From Atrichornis clamosus (Eukaryota; Chordata; Aves; Passeriformes; Menuridae), in assembly GCA_013400975.1 (NCBI GenBank), contig WBMZ01003286.1:62001-126000 (forward strand): DNA of 64,000 nt, read 5' to 3'. The notes beneath the pieces are model-generated. The model did no database searches and was not told the origin of the DNA. It worked only from the letters and a program-made list of their open reading frames with translations. Shown piece by piece: positions 45,016 to 57,731 of this stretch (position 1 is its first letter; the number at the start of each line of letters is the position of its first letter). Position numbers and translations under genes: made by a program.

Positions 45016-45210
45016 AGGCGAGAGGGGAGGGAGGCAGCAGCTTGTGTGTGGGCAGCCAGCCAGAGGGATGTGGGGGTCCCTCGCCCTGGGCATCCTCCTT
45101 GTGTCCCCAGGGTGAGGTGCAGCCCATTGCTGCGTCTTCTGTGGTACCCACACGTCCATCACCAAATGTCCTGTGCAGCTCTGACCTGTCTGGCAGGGAA
45201 CTGACCTTGG
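45016..45210. other. Unique sequence with no recognised feature
   Basis: GC-rich, with conflicting frames. Confidence 0.5.
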
Positions 45211-45432
45211 CATAGAATCCCAGAGTGGTTTGGGTTGGACGGAACCTTAAAGATCATCTTGTTCCACCCCCTGCCATGGGCAGGGACACCTTCCACTATC
45301 CCAGGTTGCTCCAAGCCTGATCCAACCTGGCCTTAGACACTTCCAGGGATGGGGCAGCCACAGCTTCTCTGGGCACCCTGTGCCAGGGCCTCACCACCTT
45401 CACAGGGAACAATTTCTTATGTATATCAAACC
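45211..45432 (-). repeat. CR1 LINE 3' end fragment
   Basis: About 220 bp is the reverse complement of the avian CR1 3' region: 'catagaatcccagagtggtttggg', 'ccttaaagatcatctt', 'gccatgggcagggacaccttccac', 'cccaggttgctccaagcc', 'acttccagggatggggcagcc' and 'ctctgggcaccctgtgccaggg'. The wording 'actatcccaggttgctccaagc' is typical of passerine copies. It is 5'-truncated. Confidence 0.95.
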
Positions 45433-46204
45433 CTTCTCTGGCCCTTGGCTCCCTTGTTTGTGCTGCAACTGGTATCAACAGGAGAGGAGGGTGGGGGGGA
45501 AGGAGGATGGCAGAGAGAGAGAGAGTCACTTCTCATCAAGTTGATCAATCTTTCTGCTGTTGAAGCCTCTCAATGAGTTGAATGTGATTTTCTCTGCCTT
45601 ACACGCAAGGTGGAAGTCGATCGCTTTCAATTTTCAGCATGCAGAACTGGCACTCTGTCAAGCTCTTGCCTTGCATAACCAGGATTGCTGCTGGTGAGGG
45701 CTTCCAGTACACCTGGAGCCGTGCTGGGAGCGGGGCTGGATGTGGGCAGCACCCTCTGCCTCATCCATGAGGGCTCTGGACAAGGTGATCCCTCTGGTGA
45801 CTGTGCGGGACGGGCTGCTGGGAAGAGAAGGGTGAAATCCTTGCATGGGGCTGAAAACATGCTGTGCTGGGCTGAGGGGGCAGTTGTGACAGCACAGTGT
45901 CCTGATGTTGGCTTGATCACCCCAGGACTGCAAACTCGCAGCCCTGAGAACATTAAGCTCATTGCACGTGAGCCAAAGGCTCTGCAGCTCTGTGGTCAGG
46001 GAACGGGATTGTGCTGAGTGGCATTAACCTGCCTGGGAATGTGGAGATGCTCTTGCTGCCCTACAAATTCCCATCTCCCATGAACGCGTCCCAGAGGAGG
46101 ATGCAACAGGCGCTGACAGGGTGTTTGGGACAATGTGTGGGGACTGTTGTCTGCAGCCCGGGGCGTGAGCGTGGCCCGGGAGCCTCCTGCCCGCCACAGG
46201 GGCG
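45433..46204. other. Unique sequence with no recognised feature
   Basis: No further repeat was recognised. Frames overlap on both strands. Confidence 0.5.
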
Positions 46205-46450
46205 AGAGGCTGCAGATAAGAGAAAGTGATTTCTGGTTTTAATTAACTGAGCTTTCATTTCAGGATAAACAAAGGCCGTGTTTGTGTGCTGACAGCTGGC
46301 TGTCCTTCTGGGTCAGATAAGAAGGCAAGTTATTGCCTCCAAGCTCTGAGAGGGAGCAGGAGAGAGTCCAAAAAGCGGGAAACGTGAACAAATACCGAGC
46401 GAACCTACACGCCGGCAGCCGGGATGTGTTATTGTGTGTGTTGAATAGGG
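46205..46450. promoter_or_regulatory. Candidate regulatory block
   Basis: GCAGATAAGAG and TCAGATAAGAAGG (two consensus GATA sites, about 46212 and 46313) flank TTTTAATTAACTGAGC and GATAAACAAAGGCC (forkhead/SOX-like). Two strong GATA sites 100 bp apart with homeodomain and forkhead motifs between them fit an enhancer. Confidence 0.35.
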
Positions 46451-47999
46451 ATTCTTCTGCCTATTCATCCTCCTGCCCCTGGGTAGGAGCTGCTGTCCTG
46501 CCATTGTCCCAGCAAATCCCTAAACCAGTGGCAAGCGTGTTGTGGCGGGCGTCCAAGGTTTCCTCCGCAAAGTTGGAGTGTTCCCAGGGGCTTTGCTGGC
46601 TTTTGGAGGGAGGGTTGCCCATCCCTGTACGAGCAGTGTGATTTCTGACTCTTCTGGTATCCCTGAGGTTGCAGATGTCCCTGGGATGTGTTCCAGTGAG
46701 AGGAGGGAATTGCCCCGAGGCCAGGCACTGGCTTGCTTTGGCAGCCCCTCAGCTTGGCTGGAGCAGAGGGTCCTTTGGGAAGATCTGGCAGTGCCAGGGT
46801 AAATGCCAGGCTCCCCTGTTCAGGATCACCTCTGAGATGAATAAAGTGTCCACAGACCTGAGAAATGGCAGCACTTGCAGCCTCATCCCCTAAACAAGGC
46901 ATTCCATGGGGAAAGGGGTGCTCCTAGGCAGCTGCTGCTGCAGGGAGGGAGGAGCAGTTGAAGTGATGGAGGAGTGAAAATGCCTCTCCACAGCTGATGA
47001 TTCAGAAATTCAGTCAACCTCCATGGCACCTCTCCCCAGTCTTGTAAGGAAAGGGTGTTCCCAGCATGTGCTGTTGTTCACTGCTGTGTTCTGGCTGAGC
47101 AGAGGCTGGGGAGAGCTGGATTTTGGCAAGGATGGGCAGAGGACATTGCTCTCCACATACTCACCCTGTAGGTGTCCACGTGCGCTTCTGGTGGATCCAA
47201 GCACTGGGACAGTCACTCTCCAGGTCTCTGGAGTTCTTCACAGTCAAAAGCAAACAGCTGGTTTGGCAGGGTCAGCAGATGTGCTGCACATCTGGGCAGG
47301 GGACAGGGAGCTGAGAGCATCCCCCACTGCCTGAGAGCTCTGCAAGTGAGCTCAGCTCTTGTCTGAGATGTTGAAAGGAAGATGGTGCTGGATGTTTGCT
47401 CATCTGAAACATTTGCAGGAAGTTTTTTGGTAGGTCAAGGTTTTCCGTTACCTTTGTGAAAAATCCCAAAGCAAAACCTGAGGTTCCTCAGGTTGTGGGT
47501 GTTGCACATCATCCATTCAAAACTAAAGTAGGAATGTGTTCATTTCTTAGCTAATTTTTTACTGAACTTTTTCCTTGTTCTTTTTCACTGGAGAGAGAAA
47601 AGTGAAAAAACTTAAATGACTTTGGGGGATGTGGAGGGAAAAAAGTTTGTTTTTCCTTTAATCTTCAGCAATACAAGTTGGCAGTTTCAGTCCAGTTCCA
47701 GTCTTGGCACATTTCCTCCTTGTGCCTAATTTGAGGTGACCGCTCTAAGATCTGCTCTGGTTTCACATTCCTCAGCCTTGTGTTTTTGCACTTCCAAGAC
47801 TGTGTGATGGATCTTAAGGAGTCTGCATTATACAGCCCTGTATCCATCTGTTGTCCTTACAAGTTAAACAGCCTGAAAAAAAAAATGGATTAGAGTCTCA
47901 GCTCCTATAATGAAGCAGCAATTTGTCTCCAGATCCTGATCCAGGTGTAGCAGAGCTAACGAGCCGGCTGGCCTTGAGCATCAGGGAATGTTAAATACA
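46451..47999. other. Unique sequence with no recognised gene
   Basis: No repeat family was recognised. An AT-rich stretch at 47510-47660 contains A- and T-runs. Conflicting frames only. Confidence 0.45.
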
Positions 48000-49010
48000 T
48001 TTTTTTGGTGGAGAAAAAGCTTGAGCGAGGGGGAGAAAGTGGCGTTGGGCAGAGGGAGGGAGGGGAGGACAGCAAAGGCAGGAGGAATTGGGAAGTGGGA
48101 TGGGGTTATCCCAGCCGAGCACTGGTCACGGAGCAAAGAGGGGGTCTCTGGTCAGGTTGGATGTGCGGATTGTGCCCGGTGTCACCTCCAAGGTGTCTTT
48201 GAAGGCAGTTTCAAGCAGTTGTTGACCATCCAGTGGCACCACATGTTGCTGGAAACCTGGAGGGGAGGGGAAAGTCCTGCCAAAGCCATCTGGTTGCTTT
48301 TCCTACGAGATGACGCCAAGGGCTTGCGTGGGCTGAGTCTCTCAGCGCCTCCCACAGGGTGCGGATCCATGGCAGGGTCCCCCCAGTCCCTTCCTGCTGC
48401 TTCCCACGAGAGCAAGCAGGATTATTAAGGCAGGTAGAAACGGTGGCGAGAAAATGAGAGAAGAAGGTCTCATTCCATTATGTGGGAGAAAATACTTCCC
48501 AATTAAGGGGAATGAGCTGAAAGTGGTGTGTGTGGTGGGGAGAGGGAAGCGGGGGACCGTGCAGGCTCCTGGGAGAAACAGTCGCCTTCAGTGGGGCTGA
48601 TTTCCCAGAGCAGCAAGAGGAGAGGATGAGGAGGATGGATGCCGGGTTGGGTAATTTTTTTTTTTTATGGTGAGGAAGGTTTGGTTATGAAAGCGAGAGG
48701 CGAGGGAGGGGAGGCCAGGTTGATGGAGATCACGTTTCATTCAATTTGGAGAAAAGGAGAGGGAGAAAAGAAGATGAGCCTGAAATGAGGCTTAATTTTA
48801 ATGAAGAAAAATTCTCTGCTAAGTAAGGAGAGTTGAAAGGGAGGGGAGAGGAGGGTTTGAAAATGATAGGAGCCTGACACGCTATTGTGGTGGAGAGATT
48901 TCCTTTTCTTCCTTTTCCCTTTGGTTGGGAAAAAAAAAAGGTAATAAAGACAGTAAAAGGTGGAAGAGAAAAGAGAGGAGAGATCTAATAAATGAGTTGC
49001 AACACCTGAG
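48000..49010. other. Purine-rich strand-asymmetric region
   Basis: For about 1 kb the + strand is markedly enriched in A and G. Sample 60-bp rows at 48541, 48601, 48721, 48781 and 48841 count 63-70 per cent purine, with pure purine runs of about 20 bp at 48751-48770. It is not a simple repeat. No exon was recognised. A TTAATTTTAATGAAG motif lies near 48791. Confidence 0.6.
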
Positions 49011-51072
49011 AAGAGGTGGCCTCGCTGCTGGGGGAGGTGTCTCAGGGGTCCTGCTCAGCACTCCATGAATGCAGATGGCTTTTTTTCCCTGTTTTACCCC
49101 CCACCATGTGCCATGCCTGCTGGGGCAGGGCAGGTCTCAGCCCAAGCCTTTTAATTGATTTTGAACTCGGTACTGACTCCTTTAATGGGTACCAGAGGGG
49201 CTTGAAGCACCCCAGGGGCCACCTGATCGTTGGGGCCACAAAAAATGATGAACATGAGCCCTGTGCTGCTGCTTGGGGTGTTATGGCTCTGGTGGAGTAG
49301 GATTTGGGGACTCGCTGCCGGCACCGTGTTGGGGAGGATGAATCCAGTCCTGGGCAGTCGTGTATTGTAGCTGGCACATTAAATAAAATCCCTTCCTGGC
49401 ACCTAGGATGGATTTCTGGTCCCTTGGGAGTTGACTGCACTTAGGATGTGCATTCCTGCTCATTCCCAGCTACTGATTTCCATTAGAAGAAGTTAAAAAT
49501 ACATGAATGGTTTCCTTTGCACTGTTCTCTTTGTCTTAGCGTTGCAGCACCTTGCACACAGCTGAGGCCTGGTCACTGTCCAGGGGAGGCTCAAGAGGGG
49601 CCTGGTGCCACAGGGCTGCCTCAGTGGGGTGGCTGGCAGTGCTGAACCTGTGAAACCCCTTCTGCAGTGGAATTTTGTTGCTCTGGGTGCTGGTTTGAAC
49701 ACACCAGGGATCCTTGTGGTGGCACAAGCCCTTCAGATACGCTTCGAATATTTGGCTGAGGGGTCCCTGCTGTTGTCGTTCTGGCTGCCCTTGGTTTGGT
49801 GGGAATTACTGGATGTTTCATAGATTCTTTTTCCATCTGTTTCCCAGATTTCTGCTCCTTCCCCAGATCTCCTGCCTGGTTTCTAGCTGGTGGGTACACA
49901 GGCTGAGAGCACCCAGGGAACCGCAGTTAAAAGCTCGTCTCATCTTCTGCACAATTCACGCTGCAGAACTTGGTTGGTTTAAGGCTTATTAAAAGAACAA
50001 CACATCCTCTGGGGACAAAGAAATCCATCTTGTTTCAAAATGCTTTTGTGGGTACAAATCCAAATGCTTGGCAATAGCAGGCCCGGGTGAAGCTCGCATT
50101 CATTAATTTATTTCTTGCTCAGGTGACTTTGGCTTCATGCAGACTTCTTGTTCTTGATGAATAACACTTACTAGGTGTTAAAGGAGTGTTTGTGTAAAGC
50201 TTGCTGAAGAAATAGGAAGCAAATTGCCTGCAATTGCTGGATCCTAATCAACAAGCAAACAAGAGAATTGCTCCCTCCCCTGTCCAAGCTCTTACCCTTC
50301 CTCTTCACCAAAGTGTGTGATGGTGCTCCAGAAAGCAGTGAAATGGTGATAATTTCGTTTCCCATGCTCCATCGCTTTTTCCCTTGCCAGGACACAGCTG
50401 AGTGGAGAGTGCCAGCCTGTTTCTGGAGCAATTTCTTGAGGGATGTGGGGAGGCTGGGATGCTCTGGAATTCTCTAGTTTTGTTCTCCCAGGTGAAAAGT
50501 TCCCTTCCCTCTGATGGGGCCTGACACGGCATTGGGAGAGTAACTGATTCTAGGAGGCAGCTCTGAAATGGGATGTGTAATCTCAGACTTTGGATCTTTT
50601 TTCTCTATAATCCAAGGCTTAGATCCTTGATTGGGTGTGGATGAGTTCCTCCTGCTCCCCTCTTCCCCCCAAATCCTTTCCCTCTGAAATAACACCTGCT
50701 CATATCCTTGTGTCTGTCGTGGGGAGGCAGAAAGATCCTCTCATCACAAGGAAACGTGGTTTCTTCCAATCCCCCCCACTGCCACACATCCTCTTCCAAA
50801 ATACTGCATAATGTCAGACTAAATCCTTATCAGAAATTTTAATGAGCAAAATAAAACCTGAAATCTGTGTGATTAAAATCAAATCTTCCCTCTTCTGCTC
50901 TGCTGGAGCTGGCTGCCAAAACAGAGGCACAACGCTGACAGTGGGAGGCCCCTCGTCTTTAATTACCTCCGGCTTCATCGGAGCTTTAGAGAGTCGTCCT
51001 CTGGTCCCTGCTGGGCATGTGGAGAACCTCAAAGAACAAACAAAGGGTGGTTAAAGTGGTATCCACTAAAAT
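49011..51072. other. Unique sequence with no recognised gene
   Basis: No repeat family was recognised. AT-rich patches at 50090-50180 and 50805-50890 (AATTTTAATGAGC, GTGATTAAAATC) are weak regulatory candidates. Frames overlap without domains. Confidence 0.45.
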
Positions 51073-51234
51073 GTGCCCAGAGAAGCTGTGGTTGCCCCAT
51101 ACCTGGAAGTGTCCAAGGCCAGGTTGGACGAGGCTTGGAGCAACCTGGGGTAGTGGAAGGTGTCCCTGCCTGTGGCAGGGAGTGGAACAAGGTGAGCTTT
51201 AAGGTACCTTCCAATCCCATTCTGGAATTCTGTG
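51073..51234 (+). repeat. CR1 LINE 3' end fragment
   Basis: The segment reads 'gcccagagaagctgtgg', 'gccccatacctggaagtg', 'ccaaggccaggttgga', 'cttggagcaacctggg', 'agtggaaggtgtccctgcc' and 'taccttccaatcc..attctggaattctgtg', i.e. avian CR1 in the sense orientation. It is 5'-truncated. Confidence 0.95.
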
Positions 51235-54200
51235 TTTGGCTGCTGCTCTGTGCTGTTGGAGACGATCCATTTCTGGCTCCAGGGAGAGTCCAGTATCTCC
51301 AGAGGTCTCAAGGGACAAGAGTTGGCCAAGTTGATGCCAGGTGTAGATTTTTCCCTCCCCTAAATGATTATCTTAATACTTGTGGAGGACTTTTCCGTGG
51401 GTGATGGCTGCTCATGGCTGCCCTGAGGACACTCCATCTGTCCACTCACCTCTCTGCCAAATTTGACTTCTTCTGTCAGCCCTGCATCACCTGTGCTGCT
51501 TAGTGCCCAGCTGTCTCTTCCCGCCTCCTGGAGATCCCCTTTTCCCTGCTTCATCTGTCCTTGAAGACGTGTCACAGTCCTTTGTGGTTGCTGGTAGGCA
51601 GGTGCTCATAGTGCTGCCGACATCCAGGGCATCTCCCTTCAGAGCCAAGGTGGGGCTCACCAAAGGGAGAAGAAGAGATGGATCCTGGTGGCTCCTGTCT
51701 ACCTCCTTGGCGCAGTTCCAGCTGCACATCCTCTCTCTGTGCATGAAAAACCACCTTTCAGCCCCTTTTTTTTAAAAAAATATAGTGCCTGTAGTGCCTT
51801 TCAGCCTCCCCTGGGCACTCCTTGCAGCTGACTTCCAGTCAGAGGTCCTTGCAGTGCTGCAGTAAACTAATTGACTTTCTTCTCCGTTTCTTTCATTCCT
51901 GGATTAATTCCTTGAGTACCTTTCAAAATCGCCATCTTACTTTCCCCAAGTCTCTTGAATTATGTCTTCACCCGTATCCTCTGTCGTTTGTCTCCTTCCA
52001 GGAGGCTGTTTCGTTTCATTTGTCCTTCGGAGGAAGCGGGAGCATATTTCATGAGCTGGAGAATTGAATCAAATAGAAGAGAGCAGGGAGCACTCACCTG
52101 AGCTCAGACCTTTCCCCACCAGAAAGAGAAAGAGATAATTAAGAGATACTCAGGAGGTGCAGCCAGCCCGTGTTTCTGGCAGGAATCCTGACTGGGTATC
52201 TCTGTCTGCTTTGCCCAGAACGCAGGATGCTTAAATTACCATAATTTAATGGCAATAATATGAGTATCCAGATAGGAATAAGCTAGAACAAATTCTGAGG
52301 AGTGAACGGGAGAACTTTGATCGCAATGACCTTGCTGTGTCTTAAAACCTGATAAGCCACGGTGACTTGAGCTGGTGAGACAGTAATGAGGTGAATATAT
52401 GCAGATGGCCAGTGTCCTCCTCAGTTCCTGTGACATTGTTCCTAAGCAGGTGGACAGGGCTGCTGTCGTGACTTGTCTCGTGGACAGGTGGCTCTGACAC
52501 TGTGGTGTGACAGTGGGACAGCGACTCCTCATTGCTCCTCCCCTTTCCTTTTTCTGTGTGATTTAAGAGGCAGGAGTAATTATGCCAGGGTTAGGGCGTT
52601 AATCATCATTTGCAAATGGGGGAGTCGTTCTGAGGAAGCAATAATGTATTGAGAGAAAATATGGATTGACTGACTTCCAGTCTGAGGGGAGCCATGCGAC
52701 TGCCATCCTTCAAGCATACGTCTCCTTGACCTCGTGAATGTGCAATGCTAGGTCAGAAATCTGTAAAAACCATCACAGAAGCCTTGTTTTGATTAATGTC
52801 AGCGTGGCCAGACATTCTCCCCCTTCTCCATAACCATTCAGTTTGCTGAACGTGCTGGGGGAAAAATACTCAGCAACTGGTTTGTGGGACAGCTTTCTTT
52901 TCAAGCTTCACTTGACATTCTCCAGGATGTATCCTAGGAAGGCTGGGCTGGAATAAAGCAGCTCCTCTCAAAATAGTGAAACTGGGTAGGAGAGTACAGT
53001 TCCGTGCCTGCTTTGTGGGTTTTTTGCAGGAAGCATTTTATAATGAAAAAAAGAGCAGAAAAGAGATGTCTTGTTGAAATTTCTTGCCTATTTACCCTCT
53101 TCCAGAAGTTAAAGCTCTCTGGGACTGGAAATACTGATGCTCCCCGGAGGACCAGCATCTCCTTCCTCCTAATTTCATTTCGTTTGACAATAATAAAATA
53201 CCAAACCACAATTAAGTCCATATTAATAGATACAGCCATACAAAGTCACGGGGGCTGTTGAATTAAGGTCCAGCCCTGCTCGGTCCTGAGTGCCTTTCCT
53301 TTCTGCTCAACTGCAGTGGGGACTTGAAGTTTGCAGGCTCTCACGTGGGACACTCAGCATCTTGCAGAGTTGGGGCTTTTAATTTTGCAGATCATCAAAG
53401 GCAAACCAATCCATCAATTATCAACGCTTCAGCTTGCTGCTGAGTAAATGAGAGTATTACAGTGTATCAATTAGCAGCATCGGATGCCCTGAAATGATAA
53501 CAGAGGAGCTTTCCAGACGTGCCTGGCATCCGAGGCTGCAAACTGTGGCCAAGTTGTGCCAAAAAGTGCTGGGATTTAGGCTGTTGGGGAAGGGAAGGTG
53601 CTGGACTGGGGAGTTTGACTTCACGGGGGAAAAAGAAAGTGTGGTGCTCCTGAGTTTATCCAAATCCTGTCCCCTGTTGGAGGGTTGTAGCTCTTGTGTG
53701 TAGGAGGTAGATGTAGAGGTTGACTGCTGAGAATCTAATTGTGCTTGGAATGCAGAGAGATTTGGGATATTTTGGCTTTTTTTTTTTTAAGGTATTTACT
53801 TCCGTAAATCCAGGTCAGTACAAAATCCAGCTAAAGGAGCATCATTCCTGACCTTGTGCTCTGCAGTCTGTGCCCTCTTCTCCCACTTTTCCCTCACATT
53901 CGGGGTGTTGCATGAGCAGGCTCATTGGAAGTGTTCTGCTGGATTGTCCACAGCTGCAGGAGCCGTCCCTAATTCCTCAGCATCCCGTGGGGAGCATGTG
54001 TATGGCACAACACCGAGCCCTGGTCCCTACACCAGTTCTCAGTGGTGGTTTGTCCTGCATCCCCCTTAGTTCATCACCACCATTATCTGTTCAGATTGAT
54101 GCACTTGTTCTCCTTATATTTATTTATTTGTTATTTTGCACATTGAGCAGAGCTCGGTGAATAATATGTTTTGCTGCTCGTTTGCTGGATGACAAAATTC

Positions 54201-54623
54201 CTTTAGAAAAAAAAAAAAAAGGAGAGGTGGAAAGCTCAGCCCCACCCTCTGCAAACCCCACTGTTTTGTTTAGATTTCATTTATTTAAATATATTCCCAA
54301 AGGATTTGAATAAAACAGAAGGAAACTCCGTGATGGGCCTTTGAACTGAATGCTCTGCATGTTTTTGTGCATCAGCAGCTTTTGAAGTTGTTAAATTCTT
54401 CGTCTTCCTGAAACAATCCAGTAGGTTCAATCCAAGAATTGTTTGGGGTCACCAAACTTTTGGGTTTTAGTGAAAGATTTTTTAATAGTTTAGGTTTCTT
54501 TTCCTCCCAGTTAAGAAAATGAGCCTTGCAGCTTTTCATGATGTGGGGATGGAGGGATTTTGCCTTTTTAGGTTTGTATTGCTGCTGCAAGGAAATGTGC
54601 CATGGAACCAGAATTAGTGGGGA
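51235..54623. other. Unique sequence with several AT-rich patches
   Basis: Possible regulatory patches: 51850-52080, 52225-52290 (CTTAAATTACCATAATTTAATGG), 52555-52700, 53165-53270 (TTTCGTTTGACAATAATAAAATACC) and 53380-53500 (TTTTAATTTTGCAG, CCATCAATTATC). A poly-A run lies at 54209-54222. No gene or transposon was recognised. Confidence 0.4.
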
Positions 54624-54983
54624 AGGGTCTGGAGGTCCTGTGAGGGGCAGCTGAGGGAGCTGGGGGGCCCAGCCTGGAGAAAAGGAGGCTCGGGGGGACC
54701 TTCTGGCTCTCCACACCTCCCTGACAGGAGGGGGCAGTTGGGGGTGTCGAGCATGTACAAGGGTACATGGCCTTAAATTGCAGCAGGAGAAGGTCAGGTT
54801 GGGCATCAGGAGGAATTTCTCCATGGAAAGGGTTGTCAGGCATTGGGAGGGGCTGTGCAGGGAGGTGGTGGAATCCCTGTCCCAAGGTGTCCAAGGAATG
54901 GCTGGACGTGGCACTGAGTGCTCTGGGCTGGTGACAAGGTGGGGTTTGGGCACGGTTTGGGACTTGAGGATCTTGGAGAGTTT
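54624..54983 (+). repeat. CR1 LINE fragment, about 360 bp
   Basis: Blocks in order: 'gggtctggaggtcctgtgagg', 'cagctgagggagctgggg', 'cagcctggagaaaaggaggctc', 'gcagcaggagaaggtcagg', 'ggcatcaggaggaatttctcc', 'ggttgtcaggcattgg', 'gaggtggtggaatccctgtccc', 'gtgtccaaggaatggctgg' and a decayed end 'gaggatcttggag'. It covers the end of the CR1 coding region and the 3' untranslated region, without a usable frame. Confidence 0.95.
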
Positions 54984-55329
54984 TTAATGATAATTTAGCA
55001 GCTGATGTCTTAATTCCTCAGATGCATTTTGCAAACAATTCCCCCTTGAATTCCTCTCACCAGTGGCTGTTAGCATCACCCTTTGGAAATGGAGTCACAG
55101 TGGCCAGGCTGCCCATCCTCACACCACGACTTGCTGGGATCAGGTGTTGCATCCGTGTTTTAGTTTGCATCCAGCTGCTTGCAGCTGGCCAGCTGTGTGT
55201 GGGGAGGGATGTGCTGAAGTCAGCCTGGGGGGATGTTTTGGGACCTTTATGGTGACCTGTGCTGGGGTGGCAGAAGCTGATGCTCCCTCCTGCCTGTCCA
55301 AAGGCACCTGGCTGCATCTCCCGGGCTTG
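54984..55329. other. Unique sequence with no recognised feature
   Basis: Short conflicting frames only. Confidence 0.5.
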
Positions 55330-55960
55330 CTGCCTTATTCCTAATGTGCAATAGCCTTAAATATTCCTGGCATGTGATATTTTTAAGGAGTATTCATATA
55401 GCACTTCTCTTAACAGCTACAGCGGTGCACCTGAGGGATTAGAGCTGATCTTTGTCACAAGTGTTTAGTGCTTGATACACATGTTTATTATATATTTCAG
55501 CTAAATTGGAGTCAATAAACTCTCTGCATAAATGTAATGTCTATGAACAAAACACACATCCCCTCCCCAAATAGGCTATTTGCTATGCAGGAGCACTAAA
55601 GGGTTGCAGGGATGTCTGATTCTTACTTCTGTTGTAATTGGCATTAAAATATAATACCCTCCCTTCAAAGAGAGGCTCCCATACTGTGAAAATGCCTTTT
55701 CTGTCCAGGCAGGGGCCAAATAATAGCAAATTATAAGCATGGAAAATATTTAGAACAAAAAAAAAAAAAGAAAAAAAAAGAAAAAAAAAGAGGGAAGAGG
55801 ACTCTGAATTATCAGAGCTGATCCATAGCTTGCAGTCTCGTACAATTTGTCTTTTGAATACACCATACGAACCAGCTATGAATAAAATCAGTCAATTTAA
55901 CCCAAAATCAATGTTCTTTTGTAGAAGTGCTTAAAATCTAAGTGGAAGGGAAAGCTTTGA
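55330..55960. promoter_or_regulatory. Large candidate conserved AT-rich block
   Basis: About 630 bp of AT-rich sequence contains CCTTAAATATTCC, GATATTTTTAAGGAG, GTTTATTATATATTTCAGC, GGAGTCAATAAACTC, GGCATTAAAATATAATACC and TTGAATACACC. Open frames of 60 codons or more are absent. The size, composition and lack of frames favour a long enhancer or scaffold region. It contains an A-tract array at 55757-55790. Confidence 0.45.
55757..55790. repeat. Phased A-tract array (A9G unit)
   Basis: After an initial A-run, runs of nine A residues are separated by single G residues at a 10-bp period. A-tracts phased with the helical turn are known to curve DNA and disfavour nucleosomes. Confidence 0.9.
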
Positions 55961-57731
55961 AGCTGCCTATCCCTTGGTAAACGCGGCACTTACTCCACGT
56001 TTGATTTGAGCAGAAAATCCCTCCGTCTCCCAGTGCCCAGCCCAGCACCTTCATTAGAAAAGCTGATGAGTAATTAGCAAATGCGTGGAAAATGGCTGAT
56101 TTTTTTTTTTTTTTTTAAAGAAAACAATGTTTTTTCTTCCTGTGGTTGGCTTCCATGAGCCTTGCTGCAGTGAGGTTGTGAACCAGCTCCCCGGGAGTCG
56201 TGTCCCCCGACGGGGAATTGCTGGGGACGCGTCTCCCCTGGCAGTGGCCGTGCACGTCTTGTAGGAAGCACGGAGCTTCCTTTGTCTGCCTGGTGCCTCC
56301 AGGGAAAGCCCATTGCTTCCCCACCTTGGGAGAGCTGCCAAGGCTGGGAGCGCTGGCAGCCGCTTGCCTCTCAGCAGGTTGGCAGGCTCGTGGCTCCGTG
56401 AGGGATCCGGGCAAGCCAGGTTGGCTCCTGCTGCCGGATTAGAGGCTGCGGCGTGATAAAGACGTGCAAAGTGTTTCCCTCGTCTCCTTTCGGCAGGGAA
56501 GCTCCCGGTCCCTGGGATAACGGCGCCGGGGAGCTGCTGGTGCTGCTGGTGTGGCTCTCCTGGCTCCAGGCCGTTGTCCCCTTGGCTTCGCTCCTTGGCT
56601 CCTGTAGGTTTTATCCAAGCCAAATTTGCAGCCCAGGCAAGAGACAAGTCCCTGTGCAGTGCAGATGGTTGAAACCACACTGAATGAGATGTTTAGAAAT
56701 GGACGGGACGTCAGAGCCAAGGAACTGAGCCTGACACATCACCACGGAGGTGCCCAGTGACCCCAGATTCTGTCTTTTGAATCCCAGTCAAGAGTGCTGT
56801 GATTCAGCAGCTGTGATCTGCTGCCTGGAGGATTAAAAAGGCTGCTTGGGTCTCACTGAAAGGATTTTGCCCATTTTGCTGTTATATCTTGGCACTCCAG
56901 ACTTGCAAATGTGCTTTCTCCAAAGCACCCCTGAAGGAGATCCCAACCCCAGTGGGGATGAGAGCAGGGAGCCTGTGTGATATATGAGGCCTCCCTGGGA
57001 GGATGTGGCAGAGCAGGAGAGTGACCCCTCTTGTCCAGAGTCCCAGACCTTGCTTCCATCAGTAACATTTCTGGTCTTCCAACCTCTTCCAGCTACTTAC
57101 ACTGAGGTGATCCAGGGTTTTGCATGACAGAATTACAGGATCAGAGATGGAGCTTGAGCACGTCCATGAGATGATTTTACTGCTTCTGTGGTGTTGGGCC
57201 TGCTGAAGATCCACATTTATTGAGGTGCTTTAATGGAGTGAAGTCTTGGAGGTCAACTAAGCAATCTGCAGTCTTGAGGGGGACTTGGTGGACCTGCTCT
57301 TGTCAGTCCTTAGGTATCAATTACTGAAGTGAAAGGTTTTGTTCCCCCTCTTTGTTTCGATCAGCTGTTGATAAATAGCTCAGTGCCTGTGATGGATGTT
57401 GTGATCAGAAGTTTGAACTTGCCCCGGGCCTGTCAAATTTGATGTATATCAGATGTCTGCACTAATTTATACAAATGCTTTGCAGTGCTAGAAGAAATCA
57501 AAACCTTGGAAGCGTGAGAGTTTTCCCACAAAAGGACCAACTTTCTCTCTTGTCCCCAAAGACCTTGTGTTATTTCAGGTAAATGTTAAGTTAATGCCTG
57601 GGGGCCCCAGCCCAAGTCGGGGTCCTGCAGCCCAGCTGTTGTATCCATGCATGGGAAGTCAGATTCTTTATTTCTGAAAGCTTCTTTCAAAATAAACACA
57701 ACTCTTGGAGGGGAAGAAGGGAGATATTACA
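55961..57731. other. Unique sequence with no recognised gene
   Basis: A poly-T run lies at about 56100-56116 and a moderately CpG-rich stretch at 56190-56560. A 208-codon minus-strand frame (56054-56680) has no recognised domain and includes the poly-T run as poly-Lys. Nothing further is supported. Confidence 0.45.

Noticed and set aside
56054..56680. 208-codon minus-strand frame
   Set aside because: It reads through the poly-T run as poly-Lys and has competing frames.
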